Source: Deltaproteobacteria bacterium
GTDB lineage: Bacteria > Desulfobacterota > Desulfomonilia > Desulfomonilales > Desulfomonilaceae
Assembly (NCBI GenBank): GCA_016875095.1
Contig: VGSG01000003.1
Coordinates: 79,835 to 143,834 of the forward strand
Length of the DNA stretch: 64,000 nucleotides
Reading direction: 5' to 3'
Part shown: positions 36,536 through 45,285 of the stretch, piece by piece
Position numbering within the stretch: position 1 is the stretch's first letter
Layout: each line of letters begins with the position of its first letter
Notes under the pieces: generated by a model
The model's input: the letters and a program-made list of their open reading frames with translations, nothing else
What the model was told of the DNA's origin: nothing
Database searches by the model: none
Made by a program: the position numbers and the translations under genes

Positions 36536-36853
36536 TTAAACGCACCCCGTAGGTTTGGGAAGTCCTGCGAGCTTGCACGCGCCTTTGGCCGGGCCCGACG
36601 GGAAAAGCTCGTAGATCTTTTTTAGCTTGAAGCCGGTGTCTTTGCAGAGCTTCCGGATCATCGGGGCGATGTTGAACTCGAGGTAGTAATTCCTCAGGTA
36701 ATGAATGACCTTCCAGTGTTCGTCGGTCAGTTCATCGATTCCTTCCAACTTGGCGAAGAGCCGAGCCACTTCCTCGTTCCAGAGTTCCGGGTCTTGCAAG
36801 AACCCGTCCTCGTCCACCTCGAAGGTTTTCCCTTCGATTTCGACAGTAGGCAT
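36536..36853 (-). CDS. dsrC: DsrC, sulfur carrier of dissimilatory sulfite reductase
   Basis: A 105-residue protein of the DsrC/TusE family. The C-terminal arm keeps both redox cysteines, Cys93 and Cys104, in SGPAKGACKLAG...PTGCV, a CX10C spacing that marks true DsrC, which carries the trisulfide product of DsrAB; TusE keeps only the last Cys. AGGAGG lies upstream of the ATG. The gene stands alone, not next to dsrAB, as is common in sulfate reducers. Its presence is the main evidence for sulfite/sulfate reduction in this organism. Confidence 0.93.
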   Translation of the reverse strand: MPTVEIEGKTFEVDEDGFLQDPELWNEEVARLFAKLEGIDELTDEHWKVIHYLRNYYLEFNIAPMIRKLCKDTGFKLKKIYELFPSGPAKGACKLAGLPKPTGCV

Positions 36854-37080
36854 GTGAAAGAGCCTCCTTTCGCTTCACTTTTGCCGGATTCGAGCCGAGC
36901 AAACTATATAATTCGCCGATGTTACCACCGGCGACGTCCAAACTCAACCGCTTTATGCAGCGCTCCCCTATGCCTATGTCCCCGAGGAGGACGCGACCCT
37001 GGAGTCTGCGCTGCTGTGGGGTTCCTACCTCTTCCTCTCTCTAAAGTAAACTCTTCCGAAAAGCAATCACCGGAGAGAGG

Positions 37081-37539
37081 TCATTTTTGTTTTTTCATCT
37101 TTCCTTCAATTTCTTTGATCCATCGCTGGAGTATCTTCTTGAGTTCGTCCCGTTTCTCTCTCTTGAGGCCCTCCTGGTAGGCTTTCAGCGCGGATGCGTA
37201 GTCCTTCTTGATTTCGAATACCAGTCCCATCAGGCCATACGCGTCAGGATAATCAGGATTGAGCTCCACCGCTTTCTTCAAATCGGCAATGCTCTTATCG
37301 TATTCTCCCTTCTTGGAATACGCGATCGCCCGATTGTGGTAAGCAACGAAAAACTGCGGGTTTTTCTCGATCGTCTTAGTAAAAAGCTCGATGGCGCGGT
37401 CCCATTTCTGGACGCGCAGGGCAAATTCGCCCTGCTCATAATAGCCCAGGTACTCTTGGTCGGCAGCGGCGGCTAGGGCCGAAGACCCTCCAAACATCAC
37501 CAACACCAAGACCGGGGCGAAGAAGACGGTTTTGCCCAT
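37081..37539 (-). CDS. Small exported TPR protein
   Basis: A 152-residue product with a Sec signal peptide (MGKTVFFAPVLVLVMFGGSSALAAA) and three TPRs (DQEYLGYYEQGEFALRVQKWDRAI..., NPQFFVAYHNRAIAYSKKGEYDKSI, NPDYPDAYGLMGLVFEIKKDYASAL), ending in a Lys-rich helix. A periplasmic adaptor role is likely. It is upstream of dsrC on the same strand, but 227 bases separate them, so cotranscription is uncertain. Confidence 0.8.
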   Translation of the reverse strand: MGKTVFFAPVLVLVMFGGSSALAAAADQEYLGYYEQGEFALRVQKWDRAIELFTKTIEKNPQFFVAYHNRAIAYSKKGEYDKSIADLKKAVELNPDYPDAYGLMGLVFEIKKDYASALKAYQEGLKREKRDELKKILQRWIKEIEGKMKKQK

Positions 37540-37828
37540 TGATGAACTTCCGATAATTGTTACAGAAAAATAAAAATTTTAACACAACTCAGAGACGTGC
37601 AAAGAACTTTTTTCTGCGAACCGCCGTTTGTATCTCGCCCCGGCCGGTCCCTCTCTCACCCAGTGGCGCCTTTCATCGCCCAGGTGACCAAAAGGCTTTT
37701 GACCCGCCGGAAGTTCCAGTAGTATCCTGGGAAGGGGGCCAACCGGGGCCTCTCCGAGGTTCTCCGGCGCCCAAGTGAGCAAGTTTGAGCAGAGGACCTA
37801 ATCTGAAAGAAATTCGGGGTTTGTGTTC

Positions 37829-40432
37829 ATGAGCCACCCATCGGATTGCCTGACCGTGCCCGAATACCTACGAGGAGGTCAGTATCGCCACTTGGCCGCG
37901 GTGCTCGACGAAGAGCCCCCGTGGATACTGCGTAAGCTTATCCCGCTCCTCTCTTCCAGGGTCCGGATCGAAGATCACATAGTGGAACAGATCCAGGATC
38001 TGGCCAAGATGGGACCGGTTATCTACGCCATGAAGTATCGCAGCCTTTACGATCTTCATTTCCTGAGGATGCGCTTTTGCCGCCTTGGACTTCCCATTCC
38101 CGGATTTGTGCTCGGGCGGCCGCTCTTCGTTACCGGTTCGTTGAGAAAGCTCTTCCAGATCGCACGAAACCGATGCGAGGCAGTGTTAGGCAAGCGGCCG
38201 GAAGGCGCGCCGCATGAAGGAGAAGCGCTTAAGCAGGTGATGGATCGGGGAGCGGCGGGGGTTACGTTCCTGGTGGATGATGCGGGATTCCGGGACCGGT
38301 ACGTGCATCCGGATCGTGACCCTATTCGGATCATACTCGACCTCCAGGGACGCGTAACCGGATGCATATCTATAGTCCCCCTTGTGATTCTCTATGACCG
38401 GACTCCTCGGCGCGCCATTCGACCGTTCTGGGAAACGTTTCTGGGGGACCCTGACAGACCCGGCGCGCTCAGAAGACTCTTGCTGGCGTTTCGGAGGTGG
38501 ACCGCGCCGGAGCTGCTCATAGGAACGCCAATTCCGCTGCTTGGTTGCTTTGAGGAGTTCGGCGCGGAGAGGTCGTGGGAAGAACTCCCCTTCGAGCTGC
38601 GCAAGGATCTCATTGAGTCCGTTAATGCGCGCATTCGGGTGAGCCGAGGCCCTGAAAGGTTGACAAAGACTGAAATCAAGGAGCAAGTCCTCCGAGAACC
38701 CGCGGTGCAGGAAACCATGTCCGAACTCCTGTCCAAGGAGCAGAGTTCCCCGGAAAAACTTCGGAAAAAGGCCGAATCATACGTTGAGGAGATAGCCGCG
38801 GACCCGCACCTGCAAATCCACCACTTTCTCTATTACATCCTCAAGTGGACTTTCAAGCACGTGTTTGACGGCATTGACACGAAACCGGAGCAGTTTGAGA
38901 ACCTCAAGAAAGTGAACGAGAAAGGCTCTCTCGTGTTCGTGCCGTGTCATAAGAGCCACATGGACTACCTGCTGGGCTGCTGGCTAATCTTTGTGAACTA
39001 CATGCCGGTCCCGTATGTGGCGGCAGGCAAGAATTTGTTCTTCTGGCCCGTGGGACCCATACTTCGCAATGGAGGGGCCTTTTCCCTGCGGAGGACGTTT
39101 GTGGGTTTGGAGCTGTATACGCAAGTCTTCGCGGGGTACATAAAGGTGCTGTTACGCCAGCAGTCCAACATAAAATTCTACATGGAAGGAGGGCGGAGCC
39201 GCACCGGCAAGTTGCTCCCACCACGCTTGGGGCTCCTCCGCTTCCTCCTGCAAGCGGTGGATGACGGCGCGGTCGAAGACCTGAAGTTTGTCCCTTCGTT
39301 TATGGGTTATGAGCAAATCCCCGAAGAATCCTCATATCTGAGAGAGCTTTCCGGCGCCGCGAAAGAGAAAGAGAGCCTCCTTTCTTTTCTCCAGGCACGC
39401 AAGATATTTAGAAGGCGTTACGGCAGGATATACGTCCGATTCCACGAGCCTATATCGTACCAGGGGTTTCGTAACAAATTACAGTCACTCACCGGGCGGG
39501 AAGCGGGCCCTTCCGCGACAGACCCGCAATTGGTGGAGGATTTCGCCTACCATCTCATGTACGGGATTGTCCGAGCGGGGGTCGTAACACCCGTGGATCT
39601 CGTTTCTTCCGCTTTGGTCTGTGCTCGAAAACCGAGGGTAACCCATCGGGAACTTCAGGCATCAATCGAAACCTTTTCACAGGCTCTCCGTTGGGTCCAA
39701 ATTGAATTCGCAGACTCCCTTGACGAGTGGGAGAAGGCGGTTCAAGCTGCGCTGGGAATCTTTCGTCTGAGAGGCTTTATTGATGTGGAACCCGGGAGCC
39801 CGGAGGAACCGGGACCGGTGTACGTTGTCCAGGAAACCGGTCGTCCTAACCTTCAATTCTACCGGAATTCCCTCGTGAACTACCTCTGGTCGGCAGCGTT
39901 GGTCGCGATGATACTCCTGGAGCACGAGAGCCACGCGTCAGCATTCAGCCCGTCCATGCGAGAAGAGTTCTTCCGCCTGAAGCGTCTCTTCGCGCGGGAG
40001 ATCATTGTCGATCCGCTCATTCCGGAGGAGCAGATACTGGAATCAACGCTGGAGCTTTTCCGGGAGGCAGGGTGGTCGGGCGAGCCAAACGAGAATAACG
40101 AGCCCTTGAAACAACTGAAGGGCTTTCTCGTAGACTTGCTGGAAGTGTACGAGCTGGCCTTCGCTGCGATCGGCGAGTTGGCCGACGGCGCGAGTCAACG
40201 TGAGATCTCAAAGAATATGAGCCGGATAGCTCAGGAACGCGTCAGTGGAGACGGGACCCCACCGAGCCGGTTATTCTCAGGAGTGGCTGTGCGCAGCGCC
40301 CTGAGCCGATTGGACGAGCTGGGTCTTGTAGACTTCAAGCGCTCGAGGAAGGTGGTCAAACTGCCCGACAAGGCTACTGAGTGTGGGGCATGGCATGAAT
40401 TGCTGACCCGCGCCCTCGGTCCAGACGCCTAG
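37829..40432 (+). CDS. PlsB-like glycerol-3-phosphate acyltransferase
   Basis: An 867-residue protein with the acyltransferase motif HX4D in CHKSHMDYLLG (about residue 373) and the later block EGGRSRTGK (about 452), with PEESSYLREL further on. The length, position of the motif and long helical C-terminal region match PlsB, which acylates sn-glycerol-3-phosphate at position 1 at the inner membrane. The ATG at 37829 is preferred over the GTG two codons upstream, though neither has a strong ribosome site. The relation to eukaryotic DHAPAT is another reading. Confidence 0.82.
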   Translation: MSHPSDCLTVPEYLRGGQYRHLAAVLDEEPPWILRKLIPLLSSRVRIEDHIVEQIQDLAKMGPVIYAMKYRSLYDLHFLRMRFCRLGLPIPGFVLGRPLFVTGSLRKLFQIARNRCEAVLGKRPEGAPHEGEALKQVMDRGAAGVTFLVDDAGFRDRYVHPDRDPIRIILDLQGRVTGCISIVPLVILYDRTPRRAIRPFWETFLGDPDRPGALRRLLLAFRRWTAPELLIGTPIPLLGCFEEFGAERSWEELPFELRKDLIESVNARIRVSRGPERLTKTEIKEQVLREPAVQETMSELLSKEQSSPEKLRKKAESYVEEIAADPHLQIHHFLYYILKWTFKHVFDGIDTKPEQFENLKKVNEKGSLVFVPCHKSHMDYLLGCWLIFVNYMPVPYVAAGKNLFFWPVGPILRNGGAFSLRRTFVGLELYTQVFAGYIKVLLRQQSNIKFYMEGGRSRTGKLLPPRLGLLRFLLQAVDDGAVEDLKFVPSFMGYEQIPEESSYLRELSGAAKEKESLLSFLQARKIFRRRYGRIYVRFHEPISYQGFRNKLQSLTGREAGPSATDPQLVEDFAYHLMYGIVRAGVVTPVDLVSSALVCARKPRVTHRELQASIETFSQALRWVQIEFADSLDEWEKAVQAALGIFRLRGFIDVEPGSPEEPGPVYVVQETGRPNLQFYRNSLVNYLWSAALVAMILLEHESHASAFSPSMREEFFRLKRLFAREIIVDPLIPEEQILESTLELFREAGWSGEPNENNEPLKQLKGFLVDLLEVYELAFAAIGELADGASQREISKNMSRIAQERVSGDGTPPSRLFSGVAVRSALSRLDELGLVDFKRSRKVVKLPDKATECGAWHELLTRALGPDA

Positions 40433-40540
40433 AACAGGGTTCAAGGCTTGTGAGCTTTTTAAGAAGTTCCCCGACAGGTCCCTATAATCCCCATGAGTCC
40501 CGCAAGCGTTAAGATAGGGTTGGCCGTTGATACTGAGGAT

Positions 40541-40625
40541 TCCCCCTCACCCTGCCCTCTCCCGCCAGGGGAGAGGGTTTTTGGACCCCCCTCCCTTGAT
40601 GGGAGGGAGTAGGGGGAGGGTGAGG
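40541..40625. repeat. Nested palindromic intergenic repeat
   Basis: The element begins CCCCCTCACCCT and ends with its near complement AGGGGGAGGGTGAGG. Inside are two smaller hairpins: CCCTCTCCC/GGGGAGAGGG around GCCA, and CCCTCCC/GGGAGGG around TTGATG. It lies between the acyltransferase and the radical SAM gene and could also act as a terminator. The type is a common dispersed repeat in high-GC genomes. Confidence 0.65.
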
Positions 40626-40697
40626 AGCACTCGTTGTTACAGAAGCCCATTCCTTATCTGAGCGCCTACGGGGCAAGGGGCGATATTTGATGTTGCA

Positions 40698-42131
40698 ATG
40701 AAAGTTGTTCTAGTACGCCCACCTTTTTACGCGCTCTTCGGCCTTACCACGCCGAAGATGAAGACCTATCCTCTGAACCTGCTCAGTCTCGCGACTTATG
40801 TGCGGGAGCGGAGCAAGCACGACGTCGCTGTGATTGACGGCGAGAATGTCTCCGTGTCGAGCCTTGAACCGGTGGGCGGCTCGGACGGCGACCCGGAACA
40901 AGTGATGCGCCGAGGCATCCCTCGGATGGTTGGGATACTGGCAGATCCGGAACATGCGCTGTGGCAAGAACTGGACAAGAGAATTCTTGCGACAGGGCCT
41001 GATTTGGTAGGCATAACCTGCAATTCCGGCAACATGGACACTGCCCGAATCATGGCGCGTCGCCTGAAAAGGCACGGCTATCCGGTCATTTTGGGAGGGA
41101 GTCATCCCACCGCCCTTCCCCAACAGAGCCTCAATTACACTTCCGCGGACATGGCTGCCGTCGGCGAAGGTGAAGTGACCCTGGTTCGTGTCTTGGACGC
41201 GTTGGCCGGCCGCGACTCGTTGGCGCAGATCCCTTCCTTGGCATGGAGGGATCGTGGCGGAGTTGATGTCAACGCTCGGGGCCCGCTGATCCGAGATTTG
41301 GACGAACTCCCGATCCCCGATCGTTCGTTCATCAACAGATCCGATTATTTCGGCGAAGTGATCATCACAGGCAGAGGCTGTCCCTTTCAATGCGCGTATT
41401 GCGCCTCAAGGACGATCTGGGGACGCGCGGTGCGTTTCCGTTCGGTCGAGTCGATCATTAGAGAGCTAACGATCCTGAGGAACGAGGCGGAGAATTCGCC
41501 CGATCCTGCGCTGGGGCCCCGGGATTCAGCCGAGCGTCCGGGGCGCTGGGTGGTCAAAGCGCTGGACGACACCTTCACGGTAAATCGGCCGCGCACCTTG
41601 GAGCTGCTTGATCAGATCGTGGCGCACGGCCTCAACTGTTTTGAATTTACCGGCGGGGTTCGGGCTGACACGCTCAGCGAGGCGCTTGTTCAGAAAATGC
41701 GAGAAGCGAACTTTCGCCGAGTGACCCTAGGGGTCGAAAGCGGGAGTCCCCGGATCCTGGACATGATCCACAAAGGGGAAACCAACGAAGACGTGAAGCG
41801 GGCGGTCAAATTGCTCAGGCAGGCAGGGATCCACTCCCATGCGTTTTTCATGATCGGCTTTCCCGGGGAGACCAGAGAGGATGTGGAACTCTCAAAGCAG
41901 CTCATTATGGAGGCGCAACCCGATCATGTGGAGATCAACATGGTGACGCCGTACCCGGGAACCGAGCTCTTTGAGAAGCTGATCCGGGAAGACCCGGAAA
42001 CCATACGTGACTGGCGCCGGTGGTTCCACCAGGGGATGTCCACGCATTCGGACCAGCTTGGATATAATCTGGATGAAGCGTATGAAGAATTCCTCGAATT
42101 CGCCCGCGTTTACCATGCCTCTCGCAACTAG
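40698..42131 (+). CDS. B12-binding-domain radical SAM protein
   Basis: A 477-residue protein. Residues 1 to about 190 form a cobalamin-binding Rossmann domain (VVLVRPPF..., LVGITCNSGNMDTARIMARRLK, VILGGSHPTALP, VGEGEVTLVRVL). The radical SAM core follows with the 4Fe-4S motif CPFQCAYC near residue 228, then FTGGVRADTL and IGFPGETREDV. The HXXG-like base-off motif of classical B12 domains is not present, as is usual for this group. It may carry out a methylation or C-C bond reaction. No pathway context is visible in the neighbours. Confidence 0.87.
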   Translation: MKVVLVRPPFYALFGLTTPKMKTYPLNLLSLATYVRERSKHDVAVIDGENVSVSSLEPVGGSDGDPEQVMRRGIPRMVGILADPEHALWQELDKRILATGPDLVGITCNSGNMDTARIMARRLKRHGYPVILGGSHPTALPQQSLNYTSADMAAVGEGEVTLVRVLDALAGRDSLAQIPSLAWRDRGGVDVNARGPLIRDLDELPIPDRSFINRSDYFGEVIITGRGCPFQCAYCASRTIWGRAVRFRSVESIIRELTILRNEAENSPDPALGPRDSAERPGRWVVKALDDTFTVNRPRTLELLDQIVAHGLNCFEFTGGVRADTLSEALVQKMREANFRRVTLGVESGSPRILDMIHKGETNEDVKRAVKLLRQAGIHSHAFFMIGFPGETREDVELSKQLIMEAQPDHVEINMVTPYPGTELFEKLIREDPETIRDWRRWFHQGMSTHSDQLGYNLDEAYEEFLEFARVYHASRN

Positions 42132-42233
42132 GCGTAGTGAAGCGTCCAACGAGCTTTACAGTAATTTCCAATATTCCTGTCCGATTGCCAGAGGCAGGCC
42201 GTACCGGCCACAACTGCTTGATTTGTATGAGAC

Positions 42234-42267
42234 AAATGTGCCGGAGCGGAGGCCGGCGCCTACCAAT
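42234..42267 (+). repeat. Dispersed 34-bp repeat, copy 1
   Basis: AAATGTG...CGGAGGCCGGCGCCTACCAAT matches the element at 59951-59984 in 31 of 34 positions. Both are intergenic and on the same strand; an inverted, partial third copy is at 1492-1515. Confidence 0.7.
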
Positions 42268-42281
42268 GCCCAAGACCGTTG

Positions 42282-43121
42282 CTAAACTAGGCCGTACTCG
42301 TTCCGGAGTCGATCGATGGTGAGGATATCAGGCTTGAACGGATTCCGGGGGGCCGATGGGGCCGGGATCTGGTGCGTCTCTCCAAAGGGGGTGTCCGCCA
42401 ACTTAAGGTTGTACGCGGTAATCATGAGGGGTTCAAGATTCACCGCGTCGAGGATATTGTACGCCAGCAGTGTGTCCAGGGCCCTATGGTTGCCGTTCCG
42501 CACGTAGTCCCGCCAGAGCAGCACGGCAAAATATCCGTTCACGCCGTCCAGCTCGTTTCTGTGCAATCCCAACTGTCGTTCGCACCCTTTCAAGCCGCCC
42601 CGATAGCCCAGGCTGTGCAGGATATGTCTGAGATCGATGTGAGCCAGAGGAAGTTTGATCTTGAAGTAATCTTCGATGATCGGAACATCGAAGCTCTTGC
42701 CGTTGTAGGTCACTATCAGCTTGTACTTGACGATCTCCTCCGCGAACATCCCCAGATTGTATCCATGCACGAAGTATAATACGGAAGCGCCGTCGTATAG
42801 CGCTATGGTAGTAATATAATTACCGTTGCCGCCTCCGCTGGATGTCTCGATATCCACGTACGCGGTCTCGCGCCGGAATTCCGGGTAAAGCCGCCACTTT
42901 TCGCTTGGAGGGAGGGCCCGCGCGAAATACGCGGCATTACCCATAAGGAGTTGTTCCAAGGAATCTCGCACCCGATATTGCAGCACATGTCCGTTATGCC
43001 CACGAATACCCTCGGGACTTCTGTCCAGGACGTCATCCCACGAAAGCAAGCCCTGCGACCAGAGGTTACGCTCCGTCTTGAGGCCGATTCCGGATATGTG
43101 GCAAAAGGTGTTCTTGAGCAT
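42282..43121 (-). CDS. YprB-type RNase H-like exonuclease
   Basis: A 279-residue protein with an N-terminal helical part (FCHISGIGLKTERNLWSQGLLSW) and an RNase H/DEDD-type fold: YVDIET (first acidic pair), LIVTYNGKSFDVPII (third block) and LAYNILDAVNLEPL (final Asp). This is the YprB family of predicted 3'-5' nucleases. It lies 64 bases downstream of the CYTH gene. The substrate is not established for the family. Confidence 0.8.
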   Translation of the reverse strand: MLKNTFCHISGIGLKTERNLWSQGLLSWDDVLDRSPEGIRGHNGHVLQYRVRDSLEQLLMGNAAYFARALPPSEKWRLYPEFRRETAYVDIETSSGGGNGNYITTIALYDGASVLYFVHGYNLGMFAEEIVKYKLIVTYNGKSFDVPIIEDYFKIKLPLAHIDLRHILHSLGYRGGLKGCERQLGLHRNELDGVNGYFAVLLWRDYVRNGNHRALDTLLAYNILDAVNLEPLMITAYNLKLADTPFGETHQIPAPSAPRNPFKPDILTIDRLRNEYGLV

Positions 43122-43185
43122 TGCCCTCTCGTTCGCTCATGCCTCACAATGCGCGTCCCAACTATTATGCGTGGAGGGATGCGTG

Positions 43186-44016
43186 TCAAGCTTCCGAAAG
43201 AAAAGAGGGTTTTTCCGCGGGTGGGAGCCTTCGGGAGAGGATCGCGGCGATTTTGTCATACGCTGCCGGCAGAAGACACTCCGCTTGAATCAGCCCCCGT
43301 AGAGTGTTGTCGGGAAGGAGGGCCTGGATAGCAAGTCCGGTTGAAAGTTTGCCGTAAGGCCATGTCCGAAGTTCTTCTCCGTACAAGTGTTTCAGCGCGT
43401 CCACGACACGGCTGAGCTCGGAGGCCCGCGTTGAAGTGAGGAACTCAATTTCGAGCTCGAAATGCCGCACCCTTTGGTCCCCAAAATCGTACGAAACACG
43501 GTCAATGACCAGTTCAGCCCACGCATGTTCCCTTGCGTCTTTCGGGGCCACTCTCCTGGGGAGCCTGAGCACGTGACGCTTCTGGATAACAGTCAGCCCC
43601 AGTTCCAGCAAGGTCAGCGCCGGATCGTTTTCACGGAATGGCTGCGACTTCACGGAAGCGCTAACCCCCAGCTTTTCCAATAGCCTATGAAGCTCGGCCA
43701 AAGCAGGCCGGGACCACTCGCGTTCGATTTCTGTCCGACTGATAATCCCGGAATCGATGATGGTCGCGGGTCCTTTGACCGTGAGCAAGCGTTTCTCACC
43801 GACGATCCTGATACGGAGAGCCCAGGAACTCCGGCGCAGGGCCTGATCTTGTTTGTCGAAATATGTGTCGTGGATAGTGAGAGGCGGATCCGGTATGAGA
43901 GCAAAACCGCCCAGCTCCCCCAGGGCCGCTATCTTGTCCCACAAGACGCTCGGCGTCTCCGAACAAATCGCGAGGGTCAGCTCGGTTTCGTGGTCGGCGA
44001 GGAAATTTGGTTCCAT
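43186..44016 (-). CDS. CYTH-domain protein with altered ExExK motif
   Basis: A 276-residue CYTH/triphosphate-tunnel protein: the first strand ETELTL, then HDTYFDKQDQALRRSSWALRIRIV, LLTVKGP and RTEIEREW, and a second set of basic and acidic strands ending HFELEIEF. In the signature ExExK the Lys is replaced by Thr (ETELT). The family binds triphosphate with Mg2+ and includes inorganic triphosphatases and adenylate cyclases. The C-terminal 70 residues are CHAD-like helical but short. The activity is therefore uncertain. Confidence 0.78.
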   Translation of the reverse strand: MEPNFLADHETELTLAICSETPSVLWDKIAALGELGGFALIPDPPLTIHDTYFDKQDQALRRSSWALRIRIVGEKRLLTVKGPATIIDSGIISRTEIEREWSRPALAELHRLLEKLGVSASVKSQPFRENDPALTLLELGLTVIQKRHVLRLPRRVAPKDAREHAWAELVIDRVSYDFGDQRVRHFELEIEFLTSTRASELSRVVDALKHLYGEELRTWPYGKLSTGLAIQALLPDNTLRGLIQAECLLPAAYDKIAAILSRRLPPAEKPSFLSEA

Positions 44017-44096
44017 GTAACCGGTCAGCCAAACCGGGCAGGCATGAATCCTGCCCCTCCGATGGCGCGCGCAGCCAGCGCCGGCTGCGGCGCTTA

Positions 44097-45281
44097 CTAA
44101 GTCATTTCTTGTAGGGTTCGACAGAATCGATCTATTTCGCCGCTCGTATTGTAGTAATGGACCGATGCACGCACCAGGCCGTCGTGGAGGCCTCGGCTCT
44201 TCATGTCCAGGAGCGTGAAGCGCGCCGGCGACACGGATACGTTCATGCGGACGTCTCTTAGAGCTTGTCGTATCTTCTCAGGCTTTTTGCCGTCTACCGA
44301 GAACGTGACGATGCCGCACCGTTCTCTTCCCAGGTCGCGCACGGTCACCCGCGGAATCTCATCCAGTCTCTGTCTGAGTTCTTGAGCAAGGGCTGAGACG
44401 CGGACCCATATGGAATCGATCCCCCAGCTCAGGGCATAGTCTATGGCAACCCCAAGACCGATCTTGCCCGCGTAGTTCGCTTCCCAGTTCTCGAAACGCC
44501 GCGCGTCCGGCCTGATCTCGTATTGGTCCGGGCTTGTCCAGGTGGCCGCGTGAGCGTCCAGTAGCGGCGGTTCGAGCCGGCTTATCAGATTCCGGTTCAT
44601 ATAGAGAAATCCCATGCCTCGCGGTCCTCTGAGAAACTTGCGGCTCGTCGCGGAGAGCATGTGGCATCCGAGCCGATTCACATCGAGCGGCATCTGACCC
44701 ACGGACTGACAAGCATCCAAGAGATAGAGCGCGCCCCAACGCCGCGCGATCGCGCCCACTTCTTCGGCTGGATTGACCAAGCCTCCATTGGTGGGGATAT
44801 GGGTGAGCGACACGAGTTTCACTCGTTCATCCATTGCCCGTTCCAGCTCTTCCAGCGAGATACAGCCGTCCGCGTCGCCGGGTATCACCTCCACGCGGGC
44901 CCCGGTCTTTTTGGCGACCTGGAGGTGCGCAATGAAATTGCTCGCATACTCGGCCATGGACGTGAGGATTCGATCGCCGGGATTGAATGGAATTGCATAG
45001 AAGGCCATGTCCCATGCGCGGGTCGCGTTTTCAACAATAGCGATCTCATCTCTCGAGCACCCGATGAGTTCCGCGGCCGCGTCGTATACGTGTTCCACCC
45101 GTTCGGCTGAGGCTTCTAGGGCTTCGTAACCGCCGATGGCCGCTTCCAGTTTGAGATGATTCGTGACCGCGTCCAGCACCTGCCGCGGCATAAGGGCCGC
45201 GCCCGCATTATTGAAGTGGAGCACGTTTTCGCACCCGGGAGTCTCCTCCCGGGCGCGATTCACATCAAAGGCAAGGTTCAC
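44097..45281 (-). CDS. Class V aminotransferase (PLP enzyme, cysteine desulfurase-like fold)
   Basis: A 394-residue PLP enzyme: HFNNAGAALMP at the N-terminus, ALYLLDACQSVGQMPLDV with the PLP-binding Asp, and the internal aldimine Lys in SATSRKFLRGPRG. The active-site Cys loop of true cysteine desulfurases is not evident, and the fold could serve isopenicillin-epimerase-like, aminotransferase or selenocysteine-lyase-like reactions. It starts four bases after the alpha-2-macroglobulin stop and may be cotranscribed with it. Confidence 0.82.
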   Translation of the reverse strand: MNLAFDVNRAREETPGCENVLHFNNAGAALMPRQVLDAVTNHLKLEAAIGGYEALEASAERVEHVYDAAAELIGCSRDEIAIVENATRAWDMAFYAIPFNPGDRILTSMAEYASNFIAHLQVAKKTGARVEVIPGDADGCISLEELERAMDERVKLVSLTHIPTNGGLVNPAEEVGAIARRWGALYLLDACQSVGQMPLDVNRLGCHMLSATSRKFLRGPRGMGFLYMNRNLISRLEPPLLDAHAATWTSPDQYEIRPDARRFENWEANYAGKIGLGVAIDYALSWGIDSIWVRVSALAQELRQRLDEIPRVTVRDLGRERCGIVTFSVDGKKPEKIRQALRDVRMNVSVSPARFTLLDMKSRGLHDGLVRASVHYYNTSGEIDRFCRTLQEMT

Positions 45282-45285
45282 AAGA

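Noticed and set aside
44097..45281. Class V enzyme considered as a cysteine desulfurase feeding DsrC
   Set aside because: The active-site Cys loop expected of IscS/SufS is not visible, and dsrC is 8 kb away in another unit.
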